A DNA stretch of 64,000 nt from contig NZ_CP033972.1 of assembly GCF_003855095.1 (NCBI RefSeq), positions 4,588,001-4,652,000 of the forward strand, in the 5' to 3' direction. The position numbers were made by a program, and so were the translations under genes. This document shows positions 17,174 to 25,790 of this stretch, one piece after another. Position 1 is the first letter of the stretch; the number at the start of each line of letters is the position of its first letter. Source of the stretch: Gordonia insulae (lineage in GTDB: Bacteria; Actinomycetota; Actinomycetes; Mycobacteriales; Mycobacteriaceae). The notes beneath the pieces were generated by a model. The model was given only the letters and a program-made list of their open reading frames with translations. It made no database searches and had not been told where the DNA came from.

Positions 17174-17635
17174 ATGCAATCAGTGCGCGGTCGAATCGAC
17201 GATCAGTCCACCGATGTCCCGCGCGACCTGCTCGCCACGCGATGGAGTTGCCGGGCATTCCTGCCCTCGCCGGTGCCGCGTTCCGAGATCGAGGTGATCC
17301 TCGATCTGGCTCGCCGAACGCCGTCGTGGTGCAACACGCAGCCGTGCGGCGTCAGCGCGTCAGGCACTGCGGAACTTCGGACCGTACGGGGCGGTGGACT
17401 GCGGTCTGTTCGTCGAGAGCCTTCTCCTGGCTGCGCGCAGCCGTGGCGTCGCCACCATTCCCCTGGAGGCGCTGGCGACACAGGCCCGACCATCCGGGAG
17501 CACCTGAGAATCCCAGCAGAACGTCATGTGCTGCTCGGTATCTCGTTCGGCTATGCCGATCTCGATCAGCCGGTCAACGGATATCGCACGAACCGGCAGG
17601 AGCTGTCAGACATGACCACGTTCGTCCAGAGTTGA
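17174..17635 (+). pseudogene. decayed nitroreductase-family gene
   Basis: The open frame gives 153 residues, but only its ends fit a nitroreductase: SCRAFLPSPVPRSEIEVILD and PSWCNTQPCG at the start, HVLLGISFGYADLDQPVNGY at the end. The middle continues in the +1 frame from about 17367 to 17495 (FGPYGAVDCG, then LLLAARSRGVATIPLEALAT), and about 70 residues expected between CNTQP and GAVDCG are missing. An internal deletion plus two compensating frameshifts is the simplest account. The FMN site cannot form, so it is probably non-functional. Confidence 0.7.
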
Positions 17636-17645
17636 GGAGAAATCG

Positions 17646-18506
17646 ATGAGCGCACGCGATGTCGTGACCGCCGACGGCGTCCGAATCCACATCCGCGAGG
17701 TCGGTGACGGCCCGGGCGTGCTGCTGATCCACGGCTGGAGTCTCAGTGGGGAGGTGTGGGACCGGCAGATACGGGTACTGGCCGAAGGAGGTCACCGCGT
17801 TGTCGCGATGGACATGCGGGGGCACGGACTCTCCGACGCCCCACTCGATGGATACGACATCGGCACGCTCACCGCCGATGCGGAAACCGTCATCGAACAG
17901 CGCGGCCTCGGGCCGGCTGCGATCGTCGGCTGGTCGCTCGGTGGGATGGTCGGCTTACGGTTGGCCCGTCGACGTCCTGACCTGGTGCGTGCTCTGGTCC
18001 TGGTCGCGTCGAACGGTGTCGCCGCGTCCCGCTTCGACTCTTTCCCGTTCGGGGTACCGGCCGAGGCGCCCCTGTCGTCGATCCTTGCGGGTGAGCACGC
18101 CCATCGGGTGTCGTTGCGCCGAAGCGCTGTCGGTGACCCGTTCAAGGACACACCTGATCCGCACGTTCTGGACTGGCTGCATCGGGTGTCGCTGCAGACG
18201 CCGAGCTGGGCCGGCGGTGCCGCGATGCGAACGCTGATGTGCACGGAACAAACCGATCTCCTGGATGGGCTCGAGGTGCCCGTGACGCAGATCGTCGGGA
18301 CTGCCGACCCGGCGTTGTCGCTGCGAGGTGCGCGATGGCTTCAGGCCCGGCTCGGGAGCGTGCTCATCGAACTCGATTGCGGTCACTACCCGATGCTCGA
18401 GCGAGCAGACGAGTTCGATGATGCGCTGACCGGAGCGCTTACCGGACTTCCGACGGCGAATCCCGAGGTGAATGGCGCAGACGCCATGTCCGGACATCAA
18501 GTATGA
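17646..18506 (+). CDS. alpha/beta hydrolase
   Basis: A 286-residue cytoplasmic hydrolase. The oxyanion region is LLIHGWSLSGEVWDRQ, the nucleophile elbow VGWSLGGMVGL, and the C-terminal catalytic His is in DCGHYPMLER, with an acid in VGTADPALS. It may hydrolyse an ester or lactone, for example a Baeyer-Villiger product (inference from the BVMO nearby). A GAGGAG ribosome site precedes the ATG. Its last codons contain the candidate operator of the following TetR gene, whose start is only 7 bp past the stop. Confidence 0.85.
   Translation: MSARDVVTADGVRIHIREVGDGPGVLLIHGWSLSGEVWDRQIRVLAEGGHRVVAMDMRGHGLSDAPLDGYDIGTLTADAETVIEQRGLGPAAIVGWSLGGMVGLRLARRRPDLVRALVLVASNGVAASRFDSFPFGVPAEAPLSSILAGEHAHRVSLRRSAVGDPFKDTPDPHVLDWLHRVSLQTPSWAGGAAMRTLMCTEQTDLLDGLEVPVTQIVGTADPALSLRGARWLQARLGSVLIELDCGHYPMLERADEFDDALTGALTGLPTANPEVNGADAMSGHQV
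18486..18497. promoter_or_regulatory. 12-bp perfect palindrome before the two-domain TetR gene
   Basis: ATGTCCGGACAT is a perfect palindrome inside the 3' end of the hydrolase gene, 17 bp before the regulator start at 18514. It is a candidate autoregulatory operator, but short palindromes also occur by chance in GC-rich coding DNA. Confidence 0.35.
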
Positions 18507-18513
18507 TCGTCGC

Positions 18514-19809
18514 ATGACCCAGGGCTCTTTCGTTCGCCGACGACCCCGTGACCACGACGGGAGTTCGACCGCGGAGCTGGCGGTGTTCGACGCGACCGAG
18601 AGGCTCCTCGCCGACACGTCCCTCCAGGACCTCACTGTCGCACAGATCCTCGAGACGGCGGGGCTCTCCCGCGCGAACTTCTACCACTATTTCGCCAACA
18701 AGTACGACGTGCTCGTGGCACTGCTCGGTCGGGTGTTCGACGAGTCCTACGGGACCGATGCGCCGTGGTACACCGATCCGGGTCGAGACCGCGCCCGGCG
18801 GATGGGATCGAGTCTGGAGCAGACGCTCGAGATGTGGTCCGAACACGGCGCGGTCATCTGCGCGGTGATCGAACACATGCACAGCCAACCGTCCGTGGCC
18901 GCGGCGTGGCAGCGCATGTTCGAACGATTCGTGTCGGCAGTCGCCGAGCAGGTCACGTTCGAACGAGCCGAAGGCCGGGCACCCGACGGGCCGCCGGCCG
19001 AGATGCTCGGCGCGATGTTGGTCGGCGGAGCCGAGCGCGCGTTCTACGTCAGTTCACGCGGACTCGATGATCGGCTCCCCGCGATCGCGAGTGTCACGTC
19101 CTCGTTGAGTGCGATCAACGAGGCGGCCATCTATGGGGGGCGGACGGTACGCCGCACGGCGAAGAAGCGGGTCCCCGTCACGGCTGAACGACGCAGCGGC
19201 CGAGTGATTCCGGTCCCGGATCCGGCGGCGGACACGGAGACCGCGCAGGGCATCCTGCAGGCCATGCGCGAACTGCTCTTGTCGAGCACCCTGGCGGAAC
19301 TGTCCGTGGCCTCGATCCTGAAGAAGGCGGGGATATCTCGTGCGTCGTTCTACTTCTACTTCCGGAGCAAGGAAGACGCCTTCATCGTCCTGTTCCGAGA
19401 AGCGGCAGCGGACATCGTCGCGGGACTGTCGGGGGTGGCCGACGTCGACCGCAAGGACCCGTCCGCTCTCCTCGCACAGGTCGGCAATTGGTTGAACCTC
19501 GACGGCCACGCCGGCGCGATCATCAAGAACGCCGTGCACGAATGGCCCCGACTGCCCGAATTGCGGGTCGAGTATCTGGCGGCGATGACGGCGATGGAGA
19601 GCACGCTGGAATCCATCATCGCGGCAGACCGCGAGCGGGGTATCGCCCCGCCCGGCCCGCCGGCCGGTGAGTTCACGGCCACCGTGCTGTGGACGGTCGA
19701 GCGCACAATCGCCGGATCTCTTGCGGGCGAAGCGCATCTCGACGATCTCGACGCAGTGACGGCCATGGTCGGTCAGTTCCTGTACGCCTCGATCTACGGA
19801 ACCCGCTGA
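18514..19809 (+). CDS. fused two-domain TetR-type regulator
   Basis: A 431-residue protein with two complete TetR units in tandem. The first helix-turn-helix is near residues 30-70 (DLTVAQILETAGLSRANFYH, then YFANKYDVLVALL). After a linker (RTAKKRVPVTAERR) comes the second (ELSVASILKKAGISRASFYF, then YFRSKEDAFIVLF) and a second ligand domain. TetR proteins are normally single-unit dimers of about 200 residues, so this looks like an internal duplication giving a pseudo-dimer. The start at 18514 (MTQGSFVRRR) follows the hydrolase stop; 18472 is possible. It may control module 1. Confidence 0.85.
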   Translation: MTQGSFVRRRPRDHDGSSTAELAVFDATERLLADTSLQDLTVAQILETAGLSRANFYHYFANKYDVLVALLGRVFDESYGTDAPWYTDPGRDRARRMGSSLEQTLEMWSEHGAVICAVIEHMHSQPSVAAAWQRMFERFVSAVAEQVTFERAEGRAPDGPPAEMLGAMLVGGAERAFYVSSRGLDDRLPAIASVTSSLSAINEAAIYGGRTVRRTAKKRVPVTAERRSGRVIPVPDPAADTETAQGILQAMRELLLSSTLAELSVASILKKAGISRASFYFYFRSKEDAFIVLFREAAADIVAGLSGVADVDRKDPSALLAQVGNWLNLDGHAGAIIKNAVHEWPRLPELRVEYLAAMTAMESTLESIIAADRERGIAPPGPPAGEFTATVLWTVERTIAGSLAGEAHLDDLDAVTAMVGQFLYASIYGTR

Positions 19810-19840
19810 TCGCACCCGGCTGATCGCACGTGGCTGGTCG

Positions 19841-20665
19841 TCACACGGACGACGACTTCGAGCCCGGCTGCTGAAACCGCTTGACGGCGCGCCGGAAGTC
19901 CGGACCGTCGACAAGCGCTGTCTGCCCGACGATCTCGGCCTCGAATGCTGCATCCAGGTGGGGCAGGAGAGCCGCGTTGAGACTGGCCTTCGTCGCCGCG
20001 TAGGCCGCCGTCGGGCCATTCGACAATTGCGTCGCGATGCGCTCGACCTGATCGGTGAACAGATCGTCGTCGACGACGGCGTCGACCATGCCCCAGGACA
20101 GAGCCGTCTCGGCATCCACCGTCTCCGCAAGCAATGCCATCCGTGTGGCACGAGTGAGACCGATGCGGGCACCCACCAGCAACGACGCGCCGGCGTCGAG
20201 TGTCAGTCCCACCCGGGAGAACGCGAGCGAGAACGAGGCCGCCCGTGCGGCGATCACGTGATCGCAGGCCAGCACAACCGAACAGCCGACGCCGACGGCG
20301 GGTCCGTTCACCGCTGCGACAACGGGTTTCGGCATCTCCCGCAGGGCGCGAATGATCGGGTTGTAGAACTGTCGGAGTTCGCTCTCGGTTCGCGGGGCGA
20401 GTCGCGTCGCGTCGGTGATCCCCTCCATGGCGATGTCCGCACCGGAGGAGAATGCTCGACCGCGTCCGGTCATGATGACGCTTCGGACGTCGGGATCCGA
20501 CCCTGCCCGACGGATCGCAACGAGCAGATCCGACTGGAGCCGATCATCAAAAGCGTTGAGCGACTGGGGCCGTGACAGGGTGAGGCGCAGGACCCCCTCG
20601 TGTCCTGCGCTCTCGAGAACGTCCGTCTGATCCTTCACCGTCCAGTCCACCATCCCGTCGACCAT
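19841..20665 (-). CDS. enoyl-CoA hydratase/isomerase
   Basis: A 274-residue crotonase-family protein (PaaG-like branch). Oxyanion-hole segments are TGRGRAFSSGADIAMEG and PKPVVAAVNGPAVGVGCSVVLACD, followed by GLTLDAGASLLVGARIGLTR. It would hydrate or isomerise an enoyl-CoA after the dehydrogenase step. The alternative start at 20653 is equally plausible. It is divergent from the ALDH at 20823; both promoters carry versions of the module 1 element. Confidence 0.87.
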   Translation of the reverse strand: MVDGMVDWTVKDQTDVLESAGHEGVLRLTLSRPQSLNAFDDRLQSDLLVAIRRAGSDPDVRSVIMTGRGRAFSSGADIAMEGITDATRLAPRTESELRQFYNPIIRALREMPKPVVAAVNGPAVGVGCSVVLACDHVIAARAASFSLAFSRVGLTLDAGASLLVGARIGLTRATRMALLAETVDAETALSWGMVDAVVDDDLFTDQVERIATQLSNGPTAAYAATKASLNAALLPHLDAAFEAEIVGQTALVDGPDFRRAVKRFQQPGSKSSSV

Positions 20666-20669
20666 AGAT

Positions 20670-20710
20670 CAGACGGCATATCCATACAAGCTGTCTGACG
20701 CACACGACAA
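20670..20710 (-). promoter_or_regulatory. enoyl-CoA hydratase promoter with module 1-like element
   Basis: On the minus strand: -35 TTGTCG (20705-20710), 18-bp spacer, -10 TATGGA (20681-20686). The sequence CAGACAGCTTGTATGG resembles the BVMO element (GAACAGATTGTATGG), and outer CAGAC/GTCTG arms frame 20670-20697. Confidence 0.5.
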
Positions 20711-20719
20711 CAGCGCAAG

Positions 20720-20756
20720 AGTGATTGACATCACGTCTGAACACTATGTATGCTCG
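20720..20756 (+). promoter_or_regulatory. ALDH promoter; 37-bp copy also upstream of mce
   Basis: -35 TTGACA (20725-20730), 18-bp spacer, -10 TATGCT (20749-20754). All 37 bases recur identically at 32100-32136. The core is TCTGAACACTATGTATGCTC. Confidence 0.75.
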
Positions 20757-20822
20757 CGCCATCCCGTCAACGGTCGTGCCGCCTCGGTGTGGTTGCGGCA
20801 CAGAAGGTCACGGAGTTCACAC

Positions 20823-22214
20823 ATGAGCGTCATCGACATCTCACCCGCTGCACGATCCCTCGACTCGACGGATGATCTCGCCGTCGCGCGTTCGGCCTTC
20901 AAGAGCGGACGTACCAGGGCGCTGTCCTGGCGCGTCGCGCAACTCGAGGGGCTCCTGCGCTTCATCGACGAATGCGAGAAGGAGATCGTGGCCGCGATCG
21001 ACGCCGATCTCGGGCGCGGTGCGATGGCCACGTTCATGGCCGATCTGGCGCCTGTGCGGCACGAGATCAAGCACACGCTGGCGAAGCTGGGCAGATGGAT
21101 GAAGCCGGAGAGGGTCCGCATGAGTGCAGCGACATTACCGGGCAAGGCGTGGGTGGTGGCCGAGCCGAAGGGCGTCGCGCTGATTCTCGGCGCCTGGAAC
21201 TTTCCGATCCTGCTCACCCTCCATCCGTTGGTGAGTTGCCTCGCAGCAGGGAACGCGGCGGTGCTGAAGCCGTCGGAGTTCGCGGAGAACACTGCGCAGC
21301 TGTTGGCCGAGCAGCTCCCACGGTTCGTCGACGCCGAAGCGGTGCGCGTCGTGATCGGCGATGCGACGGTCAGCGCATCGCTCGCCGGCCAACCCTTCGA
21401 TCACACGTTCTTCACCGGGTCGACGAACGTCGGTCGCGCGGTGATGGAGGCCTGTGCGCGCAATCTGACGCCGGTGACACTGGAACTGGGCGGCAAGAGT
21501 CCGGTGATCGTGGCCGCGGATGCCGACCTCGACGTCGCGGCGCGGCGGATCGCCTGGGCCAAGTCGGTCAACGCGGGCCAGACCTGCACCGCGCCCGACT
21601 ACGTCGTGGTGGAGGAATCGGTGCGACCGGCACTGGTCGAACGACTCCTTGCGGAACTGCCGCATCACGGCTCCCATGACACGACCAGGATCGTGAACGA
21701 TCGGCACGTTGAGCGTCTTCAACGGGTGCTCGCCGGTCACGGTGGTGAGCAGGTCGGCGGCGTGGTCGACACGGGCAAGCGGACGGTCACGCCGGCGCTG
21801 ATCACTGACCCGCGCCTCGACTCGGAGCTGATGTGCGAGGAGATCTTCGGTCCGGTTCTCCCGCTCGTCTCCGTCCGAGACCTCGACGACGCGATCGACT
21901 TCGTGAACGCACGTCCCAAGCCGTTGGCGTTGTATCTGTTCACCGAGTCGCGTGACGTGGAGCAGGCGGTGGTGGCGCGGACCTCCTCCGGATCGGTCAC
22001 CGTGAACCACCTTCTCTATCACCTGCTGGTACCCGAACTCCCGTTCGGCGGTGTCGGCGGCTCGGGGATGGGCAACTATCACGGCAAGAACGGCTTCGAC
22101 ACCTTCAGCCATCGGAAGGCGGTCCTGCGTAAGGGGTCGCGGCCCGATCTGGCCGCGATGTATCCGCCCTACGGCCGGCCGATGCAGGCGATGATGCGTC
22201 GCCTCATGGGTTGA
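20823..22214 (+). CDS. aldehyde dehydrogenase (class 3-like)
   Basis: A 463-residue NAD(P)-dependent ALDH. It has PKGVALILGAWNFPILLTLH, the catalytic Glu in TLELGGKSPVIVAAD, the catalytic Cys in NAGQTCTAPDYVVV, and PFGGVGGSGMGNYHGKNGFD. Its length and the absence of a long N-terminus fit the class 3 / coniferyl- or fatty-aldehyde branch. It would oxidise an aldehyde from the pathway to an acid for CoA activation. The start at 20823 follows a GTTCAC spacer; upstream codons from 20721 lie in the promoter. Confidence 0.92.
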   Translation: MSVIDISPAARSLDSTDDLAVARSAFKSGRTRALSWRVAQLEGLLRFIDECEKEIVAAIDADLGRGAMATFMADLAPVRHEIKHTLAKLGRWMKPERVRMSAATLPGKAWVVAEPKGVALILGAWNFPILLTLHPLVSCLAAGNAAVLKPSEFAENTAQLLAEQLPRFVDAEAVRVVIGDATVSASLAGQPFDHTFFTGSTNVGRAVMEACARNLTPVTLELGGKSPVIVAADADLDVAARRIAWAKSVNAGQTCTAPDYVVVEESVRPALVERLLAELPHHGSHDTTRIVNDRHVERLQRVLAGHGGEQVGGVVDTGKRTVTPALITDPRLDSELMCEEIFGPVLPLVSVRDLDDAIDFVNARPKPLALYLFTESRDVEQAVVARTSSGSVTVNHLLYHLLVPELPFGGVGGSGMGNYHGKNGFDTFSHRKAVLRKGSRPDLAAMYPPYGRPMQAMMRRLMG

Positions 22215-22270
22215 CGCACCCTCGCCGGATCGCGAGCGACCGTGAAACAAAGGACAGATTCTGTCATCTG

Positions 22271-22299
22271 TTGACCTAAAGCCTTTCGGTTACTACTCT
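22271..22299 (+). promoter_or_regulatory. promoter of ALDH 2 with degenerate CTAA-N5-TTAG site
   Basis: -35 TTGACC (22271-22276), 17-bp spacer, -10 TACTCT (22294-22299). CTAAAGCCTTTCG at 22276-22288 keeps the left half-site but has a degenerate right half. Confidence 0.5.
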
Positions 22300-22368
22300 A
22301 CGGTTTGTGACCCCGTTCACAGGGCCGTGTACGGCCCTCTCACCACGAGCTCGAGGAGTGCGACTGCA

Positions 22369-23865
22369 ATGACGACGACGGAACAGGCCGCGGACCCGAT
22401 CGCCGCGATCGGCGACAGGGATCAGGTCTTCATCGGGGGGCGGTGGGTCGACTCCACCGGCTCGGACTGGATCGAGGTCGTGGATTCCTGGTCAGAGAAG
22501 ACTGCCGCACGTGTCCGGGCCGCCACCGCCGATGACATGACGCGTGCGGTGGACGCGGCCCGCGCGTCGTTCGACGCCGGTGTGTGGGCGAACAAGCCGA
22601 TCGCCGAGCGCGCCGACATCATCGACACCATCGCCGACCGCCTCGATGCCCGCGTGGAGGAACTGACCACGCTCGGTGTCGTCGAGGTCGGTGTCCCGCT
22701 TCCGGTCAGTGCGATGACACAGCAGATGACGACCGGCCTCTTCCGTGCGGTGGCCCAGGAGGCGCGAACCGCGACGATAAGTGAGGAGCGGACCCGCGCC
22801 GACGGTGGAGTATCCCGAATCCTCAAGGAGCCCAGCGGTGTCGTGGGTGTCATCATCCCGTGGAACGGCCCGATCGGAACGATCGCGTTCAAGGTGATCC
22901 CGGCGCTCGCGGCGGGATGCTCGGTCGTGTTGAAGACGTCGCCGGAAGCTCCGCTGTCCCCGTCGATCTTCGCCGACGTCGTCGGTGAACTCGTCACCGA
23001 AGGGGCCATCCCGGAAGGTGTTCTGAGCGTTCTGGTCGCCGACCGCGAGGTCTCCGAGTCGCTCGTCACCAACCCGAAGGTCGATCACATCACCTTCACC
23101 GGGAGCACCTCCACCGGACGCCGGATCATGAACCTGGCCAGCGAGCGTGTCGCGAAGGTCTCGCTCGAACTCGGCGGCAAGTCCGCGGCGATCATCCTCG
23201 ACGATGCCGACCTGAACGCCGTGATGCAGGCCCTCCCGATGGGCGGTTGCATGCAGTCGGGGCAGGCGTGCATCGCGCTCACGCGAGTCCTGGTGTCGCG
23301 CAACCGCCACGACGAGGTGGTGGCCGCCTACAAGGCGGCGCTGGGCATGATTCCCATGGGCAACCCATGGGAGCAGACGAACTTCCTCGGCCCGCTGACC
23401 TCGGCACGCCAGCGGGATCGCGTCGAGAGCTACATCGAGACCGCCCGAGCCGAGGGCGCGGAGATCGTGCACGGTGGTGGGCGTGGCGTCGATCAGGGCT
23501 TCTTCGTCGAGCCGACCATCGTCGACAACGTGCGCAATGACATGACGATCGCGCAGGAAGAGGTGTTCGGTCCGGTCATCTCGATCATCACCTACGAGGA
23601 CGAGGACGAAGCGGTGGCGATCGCCAACGACTCGATCTACGGACTCTCGGGCGCGGTGTTCACTGCCGATCCCGAGCGTGGTTTCGCACTCGCGCAACGT
23701 ATTCGGACCGGAACGGTCAACGTGAACACGTCCACGATCGACTTCACGCTGCCGTTCGGCGGGTACAAGCAATCCGGCGTCGGACGTGAAGGTGGGCCGG
23801 AAGGACTCGAGGAGTTCTTCGAGACCAAGACGGTCCACTTCCCGGCACCGCAGCCGGCCCAGTGA
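22369..23865 (+). CDS. aldehyde dehydrogenase
   Basis: A 498-residue NAD-dependent ALDH of the betaine/benzaldehyde-like class. Motifs: SGVVGVIIPWNGPIGTIAFK, the NAD loop FTGSTSTGRRIM, catalytic Glu in SLELGGKSAAI, catalytic Cys in SGQACIALTRVLV, and EEVFGPVISIITYEDEDEAV. The start at 22369 has GAGG about 14 bp upstream. It is a single-gene unit followed by a terminator shared with the convergent TetR gene. It may follow the alcohol/SDR steps of the P450 pathway (inference). Confidence 0.92.
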   Translation: MTTTEQAADPIAAIGDRDQVFIGGRWVDSTGSDWIEVVDSWSEKTAARVRAATADDMTRAVDAARASFDAGVWANKPIAERADIIDTIADRLDARVEELTTLGVVEVGVPLPVSAMTQQMTTGLFRAVAQEARTATISEERTRADGGVSRILKEPSGVVGVIIPWNGPIGTIAFKVIPALAAGCSVVLKTSPEAPLSPSIFADVVGELVTEGAIPEGVLSVLVADREVSESLVTNPKVDHITFTGSTSTGRRIMNLASERVAKVSLELGGKSAAIILDDADLNAVMQALPMGGCMQSGQACIALTRVLVSRNRHDEVVAAYKAALGMIPMGNPWEQTNFLGPLTSARQRDRVESYIETARAEGAEIVHGGGRGVDQGFFVEPTIVDNVRNDMTIAQEEVFGPVISIITYEDEDEAVAIANDSIYGLSGAVFTADPERGFALAQRIRTGTVNVNTSTIDFTLPFGGYKQSGVGREGGPEGLEEFFETKTVHFPAPQPAQ

Positions 23866-23869
23866 CCCG

Positions 23870-23910
23870 GCGAGGCCGTGGCCGAGGCGCTCAGCCGGCC
23901 ACGGCCTCGC
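23870..23910. terminator. bidirectional terminator hairpin
   Basis: Perfect 14-bp arms GCGAGGCCGTGGCC (23870-23883) and GGCCACGGCCTCGC (23897-23910) lie between convergent genes; the right arm is inside the last TetR codons. Confidence 0.65.
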
Positions 23911-24538
23911 TGTCCAATTCGTGATCCCGGATGATCCCGTGCAGGAAGCTGCGCACCATCTCCTCGAACAGTTGCTTCTGCGTCAGCGGGTTGGTGGCGA
24001 GGGCCTCGGTGAGTAGGGGTTGCGAGGTCTTGTCGACGTTCGGGAAGATCGTCGACTTCGTGCTCGGCGGACGCATCGCCTCCATGAGCACGGTCCCGAT
24101 CGACAGTGTTTCCATGCCGTCGAGGATGCGCACGTGCAGGTGTGCGGGGACCCCGGAGTCGAGGAGGAACTGAGCGGTGTCCTCGTAGGTGCCGACGAAG
24201 AGCTCGCGCGGAAGGTGTTGCAGCAGGATCGGAGCGGCATTGCGGTGGCGCAGGATCGACTGGCGGAAGTTGAGTGCCAACGCGACGAAATACTCGGGCC
24301 AGTCGGGACCTGGCCGCCGACGGGGGCGGGCCACGGACGTCCCGGCGATGAAGCGGGCCACCTCGGTGAGGATCTCGTTCTTGTCCGAGAAGTGGTGATA
24401 CAGCGAGGGCGCTCGTACTCCCATGTGCTTGGCCAGCCTCGGCAGACTGAAAGCCTCGAGGCCTTCGGAGTCGATGATCTCGATCGATGCCTCGACCGCC
24501 GCATCGCGACTGATCAGCGGCTTGGATGGTCGCGCCAT
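23891..24538 (-). CDS. TetR-family regulator
   Basis: A 215-residue regulator with helix-turn-helix AFSLPRLAKHMGVRAPSLYH followed by HFSDKNEILTEVARFIAG. The ligand domain includes RNAAPILLQHLPRELFVGTY. The start at 24538 (MARPSKPLISRD) is chosen because the longer frame to 24742 is arginine- and threonine-rich non-family sequence. A CTAG-N5-GTAG site lies 35 bp upstream (24573-24585), a relative of the CTAA-N5-TTAG motif. That makes this protein the best local candidate for reading the motif (inference). Confidence 0.88.
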   Translation of the reverse strand: MARPSKPLISRDAAVEASIEIIDSEGLEAFSLPRLAKHMGVRAPSLYHHFSDKNEILTEVARFIAGTSVARPRRRPGPDWPEYFVALALNFRQSILRHRNAAPILLQHLPRELFVGTYEDTAQFLLDSGVPAHLHVRILDGMETLSIGTVLMEAMRPPSTKSTIFPNVDKTSQPLLTEALATNPLTQKQLFEEMVRSFLHGIIRDHELDSEAVAG

Positions 24539-24572
24539 CGGTCCACCTTCCCGTGCCCTCGTGTTGCCGTAC

Positions 24573-24585
24573 CTAGCAAGAGTAG
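24573..24585. promoter_or_regulatory. possible variant CTAA-N5-TTAG site (TetR promoter)
   Basis: CTAGCAAGAGTAG keeps CTA and TAG ends with 7 bp between. It is 35 bp before the TetR start and is the weakest clear member of the set. Confidence 0.35.
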
Positions 24586-24749
24586 TTTTTCGCGCCGCGG
24601 CGGTCCATGTCCGCGTCCCGGTGGTCGTCTGTGGACGCGTCATCGACTCCGCCTGCACGTGGTCTGTGTCCACGAGGTCGGGTTCCCGGGCTCGAGATCT
24701 GTTGCGTGCCAGCCGGTTGCTGGGTGGACAAGGTGCTGACAAATATCGC

Positions 24750-24778
24750 TTGACGTCTCATGTAAAAAGTCTTACGGT
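24750..24778 (+). promoter_or_regulatory. promoter of the SDR-ferredoxin-P450 operon
   Basis: -35 TTGACG (24750-24755), 17-bp spacer, -10 TACGGT (24773-24778). The flank TGACAAATATCGCTTGACG and the following CTCATGTA recur upstream of mce at 32206-32240 with a 7-bp insertion. GTAA-N6-TTAC sits in the spacer. Confidence 0.6.
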
Positions 24779-24915
24779 GGCTGCAAGGTGGTCGACATCA
24801 CATTTCTCGTCAGGTGTGGCGGTCGAGCATCTCAGTGGAGCCCACTCAAGGTGCAGTCGTCGGCGGCCCAGATCGGCGGATGCCCGGGCAATTCGAGAGC
24901 AAGGAATCCGATCAC

Positions 24916-25785
24916 ATGAAGCTTGAAGGCAAGGTAGCCCTGATCACCGGTGCCGGTTCGGGCCTGGGACGTCAATCGTCCCAACTCTTCTCGTCCGAGG
25001 GCGCGCGGATCGCCGTCGTGGACATCGACGGTGACCGGGCAGAGCAGACCGCGAAGCTCGTCGAGCAGCAGGGTGGCGAGGCCATCGCCATCACGGCCGA
25101 CGTGGCGCAGAAGTCGCAGATCGTCTCCGCTGTGGACGAGACGGTCAAGCACTTCGGCAAGCTCGACATCGCTTGGGCCAACGCGGGAATCGTCTCTCGC
25201 GGAGGTGTTCCCACCGTTGCGGGTGGAGAGTCGGTCCTCTTCGAGGACCTGACCGAGGACGACTGGCAGCACGTGTTGGGGATCAATCTCAGCGGCGTGA
25301 TCTACACCGCGCAGGCCGCTGTGCCGGCACTGAAGGCCAATGGTGGCGGCACGATCCTCGCGACGTCATCGGCGGCGTCGCTCGTCGCGTACCACGACAT
25401 CGCGCTCTACAGCGCGACCAAGGCGGGCGTCAACGGTTTCGTTCGCGGCCTGAGCCTGGACCTCGGCCCATACGGTATCCGCGTCAACGCGCTGGCGCCG
25501 ACTCACGGTATGTCGCCGAACTTCCTGATGCCCGCCGGTTCGCCCGTCGTCGGCCAGTCCTACGAAGAGGTCTCCGGCCCGTGGGATCCGTTCGTCTCGC
25601 CGATCCCGCTCAAGCTCAACCGTCCGCCGTCACTGGTCGACAATGCCAAGGTCGCGCTCTTCCTGGCCTCGGACGACTCCGCATACATCACCGGCGCCAC
25701 CATCGGCTCGACGGATGGCGGAACCCTCTCGCGCGTCGGTATGTGGTTCGCGGAGGATCTCGACCAGAAGAATCCCAACGCCTGA
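24916..25785 (+). CDS. short-chain dehydrogenase/reductase
   Basis: A 289-residue classical SDR. The cofactor motif is ALITGAGSGLGRQSSQLFSS; Asp in VVDIDGDRAEQ suggests NAD. WANAGIVSRGG is followed by the catalytic Ser region (ATSSAASLVAYHDIALYS) and YSATKAG. It has a longer loop than minimal SDRs (VAGGESVLFEDLTEDDWQHV). First gene of an operon with ferredoxin (5 bp gap) and P450, so it probably oxidises the alcohol made by the P450 (inference). The start at 24916 begins the fold; the upstream frame is non-coding leader. Confidence 0.9.
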   Translation: MKLEGKVALITGAGSGLGRQSSQLFSSEGARIAVVDIDGDRAEQTAKLVEQQGGEAIAITADVAQKSQIVSAVDETVKHFGKLDIAWANAGIVSRGGVPTVAGGESVLFEDLTEDDWQHVLGINLSGVIYTAQAAVPALKANGGGTILATSSAASLVAYHDIALYSATKAGVNGFVRGLSLDLGPYGIRVNALAPTHGMSPNFLMPAGSPVVGQSYEEVSGPWDPFVSPIPLKLNRPPSLVDNAKVALFLASDDSAYITGATIGSTDGGTLSRVGMWFAEDLDQKNPNA

Positions 25786-25790
25786 ACGCC

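Larger units (their letters stand above)
24539..24915. other. 377-bp divergent intergenic region
   Basis: No protein or RNA gene is visible between the TetR start (24538) and the SDR start (24916). It holds the CTAG-N5-GTAG site (24573-24585) near the TetR gene and a sigma-70-like promoter (24750-24778) for the SDR-ferredoxin-P450 operon, leaving a leader of about 130 nt. The remainder shows nothing recognisable. Confidence 0.6.

Noticed and set aside
19810..19840. Direct repeat CTGATCGCAC between the fused TetR and the hydratase
   Set aside because: Two short copies in a 31-bp gap have no symmetry or promoter features and are probably chance.
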